Shown here: piece by piece, positions 1-5,021 of the stretch
Layout: each line of letters begins with the position of its first letter
Numbering within the stretch: position 1 is the first letter of the stretch
Origin: DATDCY01 sp031406795 [NCBI: Candidatus Rokuibacteriota bacterium]
GTDB lineage: Bacteria; JAUVQV01
Direction: 5' to 3'
Length of the DNA: 5,021 nt
Assembly: GCA_031406795.1 (NCBI GenBank)
Contig: JANOHV010000106.1
Coordinates: 1-5,021 of the forward strand
The notes under the pieces: generated by a model
The model's input: the letters and a program-made list of their open reading frames with translations, nothing else
What the model was told of the DNA's origin: nothing
Database searches by the model: none
Position numbers and translations under genes: made by a program

Positions 1-204
1 GAAGGTGTCGACGAAGCCCTTCACCTCGAAGTGGAAGCTCGCCGGGCCGGTCGTGCCGAGGTTGACCTCCATCCGGTCCCCCTCCTTCTTGACGGTGAAC
101 GTTTCCTCGCTGCTGCTGCAGCCGGAAAAGACCGCCAGGCCTCCCGCAAGAACCAGAGCGCTCAGCGAGATGCCGGCAAAAACACCACTATTCGATCGTG
201 CCAT
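1..204 (-). CDS. Putative lipoprotein, C-terminus truncated by the window edge
   Basis: Only the first 68 codons are visible; the frame is still open at base 1. The ATG at 204-202 is preceded by a GAGGGG-type ribosome binding site, while the nearby in-frame alternative at 208 hits a stop after six codons. The protein starts MARSNSG, followed by a hydrophobic stretch (about residues 8-26) and a lipobox ending FSGC, with Cys29 as the predicted lipidated residue and Ser at +2, which by the Lol rule favours the outer membrane. After a short Ser/Glu linker comes FTVKKEGDRMEVNL...SFHFEVKG (residues 36-63), which resembles residues 37-61 of the lipoprotein encoded just upstream at 273-821 (LTVSPGANLRVEV...LSFTVKG). 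I infer a tandem paralogue with the same beta-sandwich fold. It follows that gene by 68 bp and is probably co-transcribed with it. Function unknown; the lipoprotein call is good, the family call moderate. Confidence 0.85.
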   Translation of the reverse strand, partial: MARSNSGVFAGISLSALVLAGGLAVFSGCSSSEETFTVKKEGDRMEVNLGTTGPASFHFEVKGFVDTF

Positions 205-272
205 TCATTTCCCCCTCATGTTCGTTGTGCCGTCAATGGTGAAAGCCTTTTTCGGCGTCCGACAACCGACCC

Positions 273-821
273 CTATGGCCAGTTGATGTTCGTGTAGGCT
301 GCGCCGTCCCAACCGTTGCGGGCGGTGGGGGGGTAACCGACCCCGATCGTGAAGTTGCTCGGGATGGCGCCGTTCTTCACCGCGACCGCCCCGCCGACCC
401 TGGCGGTGATGGAGGAGGCGGTCCATTCGATGGTGACAGCAACGCTGTCGCCGGCGTTCCACTCGTAGCCATACCTCTCGAACTCGTCACCCATCAGGTC
501 CCCATTCACGTCGAAGACCTTCAGCTTGTAGTTGCGCAGATCGCCCTGGAAGCCGCCGGTGGTGCGGCCGCCGCCGAAACCCCTGCTGTCGTAGAAATAG
601 ACGATCGGCTGGCTGTCCTTGTCAGGGTCCATGTCGATGCCTTTGACGGTGAAGGACAACTTCCCCGGCTTGGTGACTTCAACCCGCAGATTGGCTCCCG
701 GGGACACCGTGAGGGAGTTGCTGGCGTCCGAACCGGTGCTGTCGCTGCACGCCGCAAGGAAAAGCAGCGCGCTGCCGAGGAACAGATGAGCGGCCTGTCT
801 CATCATCTTGTCACCGGGCAT
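273..821 (-). CDS. Small lipoprotein with predicted concanavalin-A/laminin-G-like beta-sandwich
   Basis: 182 residues from the ATG at 821. The signal peptide is hydrophobic at about residues 12-24 and ends in the lipobox LAAC with Cys25; Ser at +2 suggests outer-membrane sorting. The rest is rich in alternating beta-type sequence with no transmembrane helix. The C-terminal part has VTIEWTASSIT (129-139), a GG turn (143-144), GVGYPP (160-165) and ends in NINWP, which is typical of a jelly-roll lectin-like domain of the LamG/ConA superfamily and matches the C-terminus of the product at 4646-5021. Two further ATGs at 806 and 803 are plausible starts: they follow GGTGA at better spacing and would give a more usual signal peptide (MMRQAAH...). 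An AGGA lies only three bases before the first ATG. No catalytic residues are recognisable, so a glycan-binding or structural surface role is inferred, not shown. It lies 73 bp downstream of the RHH gene with no clear terminator between. Confidence 0.88.
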   Translation of the reverse strand: MPGDKMMRQAAHLFLGSALLFLAACSDSTGSDASNSLTVSPGANLRVEVTKPGKLSFTVKGIDMDPDKDSQPIVYFYDSRGFGGGRTTGGFQGDLRNYKLKVFDVNGDLMGDEFERYGYEWNAGDSVAVTIEWTASSITARVGGAVAVKNGAIPSNFTIGVGYPPTARNGWDGAAYTNINWP

Positions 822-852
822 TCTTCCTGCAATCGTGAATCCGCATTCTCAA
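811..852 (-). other. Possible 13-codon leader ORF with strong Shine-Dalgarno
   Basis: A near-perfect ribosome binding site (GAGGAGGAAG, minus strand of 857-866) is followed after seven bases by a TTG at 852-850. This opens a 13-codon frame (TTG AGA ATG CGG ...) ending in TGA at 813-811. The stop falls just before the candidate lipoprotein starts at 806 and 803 and overlaps the one at 821 in another frame. The lipoprotein frame itself has a stop upstream and cannot use this site. It may be a translational leader coupled to the lipoprotein, or a chance purine-rich tract. The peptide has no recognisable feature. Confidence 0.2.
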
Positions 853-894
853 AGTGCTTCCTCCTCTGGGTTGTAAACTGGGGGAATGGTTCGA

Positions 895-1410
895 CTAGCA
901 GGTAGTTTCTTTCGTCTTCTCGGCGTGCTGGTCGAGATTTCGTGTGTCGAAGAAGATGATTTCGGCTTTGGAGATGCGCTGCTCGCGACGGAGGGATCTG
1001 AGCCTGCAACGCAGTTCATCAAGCAACGGACGCTCCTCGTGGTGGAGAGAGGGGGAGTTTTCCAGCAAGTCCAGAATCGCGATCTCGAGCGAGTCGACAG
1101 CCGTGCCTGAAGGAATGATCAACAGGTTGCGTCCCGGCGCCGTTTCCACCAAACGGAGCCATTCGATTCGGCGCAGGCTCGCGCACGGGCCGACGATGAT
1201 GACGGCGACTCCCGGCGAAACCTCCACCAGGTCCACCTGCTTCGGACCGGCCGGATTGCGACCCACGACGGCCTCCGTCACCTTGACGATGGCCTGAGCC
1301 CTGTCGTCGCCCATGGCGTCCAATTGCCGCAGGATGCGATCCGGCAGGGTGACGGTGATCGGTCGCCGCGGTTCATTGAACTTCGGTGGACGGCCGCTTG
1401 TATGACTCAT
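895..1410 (-). CDS. Ribbon-helix-helix DNA-binding protein with unrecognised C-terminal domain
   Basis: 171 residues. The N-terminus is a typical RHH (CopG/MetJ/Arc-type) fold: a beta strand at RPITVTLP (16-23), helix A at about 24-33 (DRILRQLDAM), a GDD turn, and helix B at about 37-49 (RAQAIVKVTEAVV). Such proteins dimerise, and the paired strands enter the DNA major groove. Residues 59-118 read as an alternating beta/alpha domain (VDLVEVSPGVAVIIVG, then NLLIIPSG and a helix), and 126-148 as a charged Arg/Leu helix. I do not recognise this C-terminal part; it is far longer than in minimal RHH repressors and could be a sensor or oligomerisation domain. The ATG at 1410 is chosen because GAGGTG sits five bases before it; an in-frame ATG at 1500 lacks a binding site and would add 30 residues translated from AT-rich promoter-like DNA. 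The inverted repeat at 1431-1458 suggests autoregulation. The two lipoprotein genes follow on the same strand. Confidence 0.88.
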   Translation of the reverse strand: MSHTSGRPPKFNEPRRPITVTLPDRILRQLDAMGDDRAQAIVKVTEAVVGRNPAGPKQVDLVEVSPGVAVIIVGPCASLRRIEWLRLVETAPGRNLLIIPSGTAVDSLEIAILDLLENSPSLHHEERPLLDELRCRLRSLRREQRISKAEIIFFDTRNLDQHAEKTKETTC

Positions 1411-1412
1411 TT

Positions 1413-1420
1413 TCACCTCT
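1413..1420 (-). promoter_or_regulatory. Ribosome binding site fixing the RHH gene start
   Basis: The minus strand reads AGAGGTGAAA directly before the ATG at 1410, placing GAGG five bases from the start. No comparable site precedes the in-frame ATG at 1500, so the shorter protein is preferred. Confidence 0.75.
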
Positions 1421-1430
1421 GTACGTATTG

Positions 1431-1458
1431 GTATCAACGTTATTATTGGCGATGATAC
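1431..1458. promoter_or_regulatory. Imperfect inverted repeat, candidate operator of the RHH gene
   Basis: GTATCAACG at 1431-1439 and CGATGATAC at 1450-1458 form 9-bp arms matching at eight positions (consensus half-site GTATCAWCG), with a 10-bp AT-rich spacer and about 19 bp centre to centre. It overlaps the predicted -10 hexamer and the expected transcription start of the RHH gene, where a repressor would block initiation. RHH proteins commonly bind such repeats upstream of their own gene. Which protein binds here is an inference. Confidence 0.45.
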
Positions 1459-1486
1459 TATATTTAACGTAGAAATGCCAGAAGAA
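1457..1486 (-). promoter_or_regulatory. Candidate sigma70-like promoter for the RHH gene
   Basis: On the minus strand TATAGT (1457-1462) is a good -10 match, with one difference from consensus. The best -35 at standard spacing is the weak TTCTTC (1481-1486), 18 bp upstream. The region is markedly AT-richer than the flanking genes and would give a 5' leader of about 40 bases to the ATG at 1410. The poor -35 could mean the promoter needs an activator or belongs to another sigma class. Confidence 0.4.
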
Positions 1487-1552
1487 TCACTCGTCGGCAT
1501 GAAATAGCGACAGTTACCCCGACACCCCGGAAAGTAGGAAGAGAAAACACCC

Positions 1553-3790
1553 CTACAAGCGGAAGCCGGCCGTTTCCAGGAGTTCCCGCGAGAACGGCGT
1601 CCAGGCGACGCCCGGGTTCAGCAGGCTGCCGCGATCCGCTTCGAAGCGCACGGCAACGACGACCCGCCCGCGCCCGCGGCAGAGGAACGTGGTGGTGACG
1701 TCGAAGGCGCCATCCGGACCCGCCACCAGCGGTGCTTCGAAGAGCGTGTCCGTGCCCTCGCGCACGGCCCAATGAGCCCTCGCGCCGCCCGCCAGGCGAC
1801 CTTTCAGACGACAGGCGCGCCAGCCGGCGCCGGCGTCGAACGGCGGCATCAGGGTCGCCCAGCGATAGCCCCGGCCCGCCCAATCGTTGCTTTCGGCCGG
1901 CGCCGCGCTCTGGTCGATGGCGGCGGGCAATTTGTCCCGGTTGAAGCGGTTGCTCACCTGGAAAAGGTCCAGTCCTGACGAGTCGCCCAAGGTCCGAATC
2001 CGGGCCTGTTCGAGTCGCGAGCCGAGTTCGGCGAGCCGGCGAGCGTTGATTTCTACCTGAAACTTCAGAAATCTCCCGCTGTAGGCGACATCGCTCGTGG
2101 TCACGGCATACAGGATCATCGCCGCCGTCACCCCGAGCATCAGCTTCCGCCGGCCGGCGTCGAGGAAGGGCAACAGCCCGGTGCCGCCGAGCAGTACGAC
2201 AGCGAAGGGCTGCAGCGCGCTGTAGTCGCCCGGGGCGAGATATTCCATCAAACCGTTTTGATGATCGAATATCAGGCTCAGGTCGCCCAGTTCCGGCAGC
2301 CCGAGGAGCACCAGCGCGAACTGAAAACAGGGGATCAAGCCAAGAAAGATCACCCACCACCGTGCGACGGGTTGCGCCGTCCCGAGAACACGCGCCAGGC
2401 AGGGGACAAATAACGGCGCGACCACCACCAGATAGCGTCCGGGATAACTCGCCCCGCCAAACCAGAACGGTGTGGCGGAAGACGTGGCGATCGCGACGCC
2501 GGTCAGCAGCAGGATCGTGACCGCGCCCCGACGGTTGGGGGGATCGCGGAACAGGATCCAGACCGCCGCTCCGAGCATTCCCGCGAAGAGCGGCAGAACC
2601 GACAGCAACCCGAGACGGTGCGCCAGGGCGTACCACCAGCCGAGCGGATACGCGACGAGGAGGCCGGCGGGCAGGGGCAACCCGCCGACGAACATGCTTA
2701 CCTGCACGGCGACGAAGACGGCCATCGCCGCGCCGTAGGCAACCGTCACGACACCGAGCCGGAACAGGGCGGGCCGCCAGGGGTCCCGCTGCAGCAGACC
2801 GAACAGAACAAACAGGCCGACGAGCGCCATGCTGACCGGGATGAATCGTGTGTGCAACCACGGCAGATAGGCGCAGCAGGCCACACAGATCCAGCTTGAC
2901 CCCCCGGGAAGGCTTCTCTGCCGCAGAATCGCGACCAGCCCCCAGGTCGTCAGCGCCGCGCCGCCGACTTCGGGCAGGGTGAGCGACGAGTAATACCCCC
3001 AATACCGGCTCAAGGCGAACAGGAGCAGCGCCGTCAAGGACCAGTGCGTCTTCGCGCCGAAAAGTCGGCACAGCACCCAGAGTCCGGCGCAGCACAATCC
3101 GGCAAACATTCCGAGGATGAGATGCCGCGCCGGAGCGCCGCCCGGGACGAATGGCGCCAGCAGCAGCGGCAATCCGGATGAATGCCAGGAATACAGGTGG
3201 CCATCTTGCGAAAATTGACTGATGTGCCAGAACTTGGGCCTCTTTTCGGCCCTGACCCCGAAGTTGTTGCGAAGATCGAGGTCGTGATCCCGGTAGAGGC
3301 TCTCCGCCTGCGCAATATAGTGTCCCGTGTCTCCCGGGGGTTTGACCATGGAGATCGTGAAATACCAGCCGATCAATGCATAGAACAGCCAGAAGCCGAG
3401 CCCGATCGCCCAGACGCCTCGCGCAGGAGACGCAGCACCGCTCCCGCTCGAATCGACCTTCTGCACCCACCGGAAAAGCGAGATGGACGTCAGCAGGACC
3501 GGCAGGAAGAAGAGCAGGTTTGCGGCAGCCGCCTGAGGAATCAACGGTCTCAGCAGAAAACCGGCGAGCGAGAGCGGCAGCAACGTGAGCGGCGCCAGCA
3601 GCGCATCGGCAGTCCCGGGACGGGCGCGGTTTCTCAGGCTGCGCCAGGCGAACCAGCCGGACAGTGCCCAGAGGAGAGATCCGGCAACGGCGAGCACCTG
3701 CGACCGCGCCGTCCAGAGGACGACGTCGCGGCCGACGGGGAGCAGCAGGCTGATCCCCAACAGGTCAGGGATGAACCAGGCCGCGATCAT
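1553..3790 (-). CDS. Polytopic GT-C-type membrane protein, probable glycosyltransferase (PMT/ArnT-like)
   Basis: 745 residues from the ATG at 3790. Roughly 14-16 hydrophobic segments span residues 1-565, followed by a soluble, probably periplasmic, domain (about 570-745). A hydrophilic loop after the segment at 125-147 holds GDTGHY (153-158), HDLDLRNNF (169-177) and LYSWHSSGLPLLLAPF (199-214). In related GT-C-like proteins, as I recall them, this loop reads GDEPHYL...DGDLDL.NNY...YS.H.PGLPLLLAP, and its acidic residue is the likely catalytic one; here Asp154 is kept but the following Glu is Thr. WLHTRF (311-316) and SYPGRYL (448-454) are further family-like motifs. Such enzymes transfer sugars from polyprenyl-phosphate donors at the outer face of the inner membrane; acceptor and sugar cannot be told from sequence. 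The ATG has a poor binding site. The frame stays open and hydrophobic upstream to a CTG at 3853-3851 that overlaps the methyltransferase stop and would add 21 residues. It is very probably co-transcribed with the methyltransferase. Confidence 0.88.
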   Translation of the reverse strand: MIAAWFIPDLLGISLLLPVGRDVVLWTARSQVLAVAGSLLWALSGWFAWRSLRNRARPGTADALLAPLTLLPLSLAGFLLRPLIPQAAAANLLFFLPVLLTSISLFRWVQKVDSSGSGAASPARGVWAIGLGFWLFYALIGWYFTISMVKPPGDTGHYIAQAESLYRDHDLDLRNNFGVRAEKRPKFWHISQFSQDGHLYSWHSSGLPLLLAPFVPGGAPARHLILGMFAGLCCAGLWVLCRLFGAKTHWSLTALLLFALSRYWGYYSSLTLPEVGGAALTTWGLVAILRQRSLPGGSSWICVACCAYLPWLHTRFIPVSMALVGLFVLFGLLQRDPWRPALFRLGVVTVAYGAAMAVFVAVQVSMFVGGLPLPAGLLVAYPLGWWYALAHRLGLLSVLPLFAGMLGAAVWILFRDPPNRRGAVTILLLTGVAIATSSATPFWFGGASYPGRYLVVVAPLFVPCLARVLGTAQPVARWWVIFLGLIPCFQFALVLLGLPELGDLSLIFDHQNGLMEYLAPGDYSALQPFAVVLLGGTGLLPFLDAGRRKLMLGVTAAMILYAVTTSDVAYSGRFLKFQVEINARRLAELGSRLEQARIRTLGDSSGLDLFQVSNRFNRDKLPAAIDQSAAPAESNDWAGRGYRWATLMPPFDAGAGWRACRLKGRLAGGARAHWAVREGTDTLFEAPLVAGPDGAFDVTTTFLCRGRGRVVVAVRFEADRGSLLNPGVAWTPFSRELLETAGFRL

Positions 3791-3849
3791 CAGCCCCAGG
3801 GCGACCAGGACGCTGGCGGCGAGCGCCGGGGAGCAGCCCAGCCGCGCGT

Positions 3850-4539
3850 TCAGAGGCCCCGGCCTTCCTTCCTGGCCGCGATGAAGAAGTTGGTTCGCAT
3901 TGGCAGCGGCAGGGCGTCGGGATTGATCACCCGGATGAGCAGCAAGCCGATCTTTCCGAGATACGCCTCGACCTTGAAGCGGAAGAAATCATTGACGAGG
4001 GGTATGTCGTAGAACTGCACACTGAAACCGTGCTTCTCGCACCGCCTTCGCAGCTCCCAGAAGTTGTGCAGCGAGCAGTGCTGGACCTTCCAGGCGGTGA
4101 AACTCTTCCAGCGGAAGGTCTCGAAGACCGCGTTGGTCCATTTGTTCGGGGTCTGCATGAGGTACACCCCCCCGGGCTTCAGGACCCTGTGTACTTCGCG
4201 CAGATGCCCGTCGGTGTCGGGAAGATGCTCGAACACGTCGAAGCTCATGACGACATCCAGCGACTCGTCCTCGGCCGGCAGTCTCTCGGAGTCGACCGCG
4301 CTCACGGGCAGCTCGCCGAAGAGTTCCCGGCTGGCGGCGATGTAATCCCGATTGAGTTCGACGCCGCGGATGTCGCAGCCCTGCCGGAAGAAATGGTTCA
4401 GGAGCCGTCCCTTGCCGCAGCCGATCTCGAGGATTTTCGCCCGGCGTGAAAGTACGCCGGTCTTCTCGACGAACTGGACGTTGGAGTCGAACGGGCCGAA
4501 ATCATCCCGTTGGCGGAATTCCTCGATTTTCGCGCTCAA
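3850..4539 (-). CDS. Class I SAM-dependent methyltransferase (Methyltransf_11/23 type)
   Basis: 229 residues. The Rossmann SAM-binding core is clear: motif I ILEIGCGKGRLL (36-47), the acidic end of strand 2 at GVELN (Glu61, ribose contact), a SAVDSERLP segment (80-88) supplying the adenine-side acidic residue, the post-motif DVVMSFDVFEHLPD (95-108), and VLKPGGVYLMQTPN (119-132). The C-terminal 80 residues (WKSFTAW, HCSLHNFWELRRRCEKHGF) form the variable substrate side, as in small methyltransferases of glycan or lipid clusters. The substrate is unknown; the neighbouring GT-C protein suggests a sugar or lipid-linked intermediate. The start is the TTG at 4539-4537, the only near-N-terminal candidate: an in-frame TGA lies eight codons upstream and the next Met is residue 98. 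The TTG overlaps the stop of a 10-residue GTG frame (4568-4536) as TTGA, which might be translational coupling or chance. There is little Shine-Dalgarno sequence before it. Confidence 0.92.
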   Translation of the reverse strand: MSAKIEEFRQRDDFGPFDSNVQFVEKTGVLSRRAKILEIGCGKGRLLNHFFRQGCDIRGVELNRDYIAASRELFGELPVSAVDSERLPAEDESLDVVMSFDVFEHLPDTDGHLREVHRVLKPGGVYLMQTPNKWTNAVFETFRWKSFTAWKVQHCSLHNFWELRRRCEKHGFSVQFYDIPLVNDFFRFKVEAYLGKIGLLLIRVINPDALPLPMRTNFFIAARKEGRGL

Positions 4540-4547
4540 ATGCGGCG

Positions 4548-4576
4548 ATTCTTGTCGTTTTCAGGCACGATGTCAA
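4548..4576 (-). promoter_or_regulatory. Sigma70-like promoter upstream of the methyltransferase
   Basis: The minus strand carries a consensus -35, TTGACA (4571-4576), a 17-bp spacer and AAGAAT (4548-4553) as -10, with four of six matches. It begins 13 bp after the hairpin at 4590-4622. The expected start of transcription, about 4541-4542, is only a few bases before the TTG start, so the mRNA would be nearly leaderless. Confidence 0.5.
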
Positions 4577-4589
4577 ACAGAATGACGCG

Positions 4590-4622
4590 CGAACGCCGAA
4601 CCGGATTCCGGTTCGGCGTTCG
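4590..4622 (-). terminator. Perfect hairpin, probable terminator of the upstream beta-sandwich gene
   Basis: Arms at 4590-4604 and 4608-4622 pair over 15 bp without mismatch around a 3-base loop; the core arm is GAACGCCGAACCGG. It lies 23 bp past the stop codon of the gene ending at 4646 and just before a new promoter, the position expected of a terminator. On the minus strand it is followed by GCGTCATTCTGTTT, which is only modestly T-rich, so intrinsic termination may be weak; an mRNA 3'-end stabilising structure is an alternative. Confidence 0.55.
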
Positions 4623-4645
4623 GCGAGAAAGAAAACCGTTAATAC

Positions 4646-5021
4646 CTACAGCTTCTTGAAGCTCCAGTTGCGGAACTCCATGCCGATGACGCCATCGTGC
4701 TCAGCCGGCGGCCAACCGAGGCCGGCGACGAGGTTCCTGCGGGCGGGGTCGAGCTGTCCGGAGTGCCTGACCACGCCGTCGACACTCAGGGTGATGGTCG
4801 AACCGTCCCACTGGACATCGAACGTGTACCACTTCGTGGAGCTCCAGGGCGCGTCCTGGCTCATGTAGCACGCCTCGAGAGGCCAGCCGCCGGGATTGTC
4901 GCTGCGGCCCTTCACCTTGCCGAAATTGCAGTAGTAGTTGTTGTAGGCGTACTGGTAGGGGATGTAGAGGAAGCCTTCGCCCGCTTCCTTGTAATAGAAG
5001 TTGTCGCCGTTGTAGATCCAG
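4646..5021 (-). CDS. Exported ConA/LamG-like beta-sandwich protein, N-terminus outside the window
   Basis: The last 124 residues are visible; the frame is open to the window edge (first full codon TGG at 5020-5018), so any signal peptide is unseen. A start at the internal GTG 4915 would cut through the fold and is not credible. The sequence is rich in aromatic residues (NFYYKEAGEGFLYIPYQYAY) and has cysteines at visible positions 31 and 51, which might form a disulphide and would suit an exported protein. WYTFDVQWDGSTITLSVDG (64-82) is the classic strand-turn-strand of LamG/GH16-like jelly rolls, followed by LVAGLGWPP (97-105) and a final strand GMEFRNWSF. This matches the end of the lipoprotein at 273-821 (VTIEW.ASSIT..VGG, IGVGYPP, NINW). 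No catalytic acid motif of a glycosidase is visible, so carbohydrate binding or a structural role is more likely than hydrolysis. The gene is separated from the methyltransferase by a hairpin and a promoter, so it is a separate transcription unit. Confidence 0.87.
   Translation of the reverse strand, partial: WIYNGDNFYYKEAGEGFLYIPYQYAYNNYYCNFGKVKGRSDNPGGWPLEACYMSQDAPWSSTKWYTFDVQWDGSTITLSVDGVVRHSGQLDPARRNLVAGLGWPPAEHDGVIGMEFRNWSFKKL

Noticed and set aside
895-1410. RHH protein as the antitoxin of a toxin-antitoxin pair
   Set aside because: The adjacent genes on this strand are a large membrane protein and a signal-peptide-bearing lipoprotein, neither toxin-like, and the protein is much longer than usual RHH antitoxins.
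1411-1500. A 30-residue N-terminal extension of the RHH protein starting at 1500
   Set aside because: It has no ribosome binding site, its AT-rich DNA holds the promoter and inverted repeat, and the ATG at 1410 has a good binding site.
1534-1556. Weak hairpin GTAGG/CCTAC and repeated ACACCCC after the GT-C gene as a terminator
   Set aside because: The stem is only 5 bp with a loop of about 13 bases and no T tract; the ACACCCC copies are short and could be chance.
1464-3470. A 668-codon open frame on the minus strand inside the GT-C gene
   Set aside because: Its translation is dominated by Arg, Gly, Ala and Pro without motifs, as expected of an alternative frame in GC-rich DNA, whereas the 1553-3790 frame gives coherent membrane helices and family motifs.
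3182-4012. A 276-codon plus-strand frame antisense to the GT-C and methyltransferase genes
   Set aside because: It is rich in Arg, Gln, Glu and Pro, has no domain, and overlaps two well-supported genes; it is an antisense shadow.
4646-4915. A complete 89-residue protein starting at the GTG 4915
   Set aside because: The frame stays open with protein-like sequence to the window edge, and a start there would remove strands of the beta-sandwich; the gene is partial.

Overview
The window is GC-rich, densely coding DNA from what is probably a Gram-negative bacterium. Two predicted proteins carry lipoprotein signal peptides with lipoboxes (SGC, AAC), and the start codons include TTG. The style, a GT-C membrane protein beside a SAM methyltransferase and small Cys-anchored lipoproteins, would suit a deltaproteobacterial (Desulfuromonas/Geobacter-like) or similar environmental lineage. 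That placement is a weak inference; no taxonomic marker gene is present. Every supported gene lies on the minus strand, so transcription runs from high to low coordinates.

Layout in the order of transcription: (1) 5021-4646, the C-terminal part of an exported protein with a concanavalin-A/laminin-G-like beta-sandwich; its N-terminus lies outside the window. (2) A perfect 15-bp hairpin at 4590-4622, followed closely by a strong promoter-like sequence at 4548-4576. (3) 4539-3850, a class I SAM-dependent methyltransferase with a TTG start. (4) 3790-1553, a polytopic GT-C-type membrane protein, probably a glycosyltransferase; its true start may be a CTG at 3853 that overlaps the methyltransferase stop. 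(5) An AT-rich regulatory gap at 1411-1552 with a promoter-like sequence and an inverted repeat. (6) 1410-895, a ribbon-helix-helix (RHH) DNA-binding protein with an unrecognised C-terminal domain. (7) 821-273, a small lipoprotein. (8) 204-1, the N-terminal part of a second lipoprotein related to the one before it.

Functionally, the methyltransferase and GT-C protein form a translationally close pair, probably acting on a lipid-linked or cell-surface glycan (inference). The RHH protein looks autoregulated and may control the two lipoprotein genes downstream. The most notable feature is that exported proteins of apparently one beta-sandwich family sit on both sides of the glycan-type pair: the partial protein at 4646-5021 and the lipoprotein at 273-821 share a C-terminal signature, and the partial lipoprotein at 1-204 resembles the N-terminal part of the 273-821 product. 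No RNA genes, mobile elements or CRISPR arrays were seen, and no gene-free stretch exceeds 300 bases.
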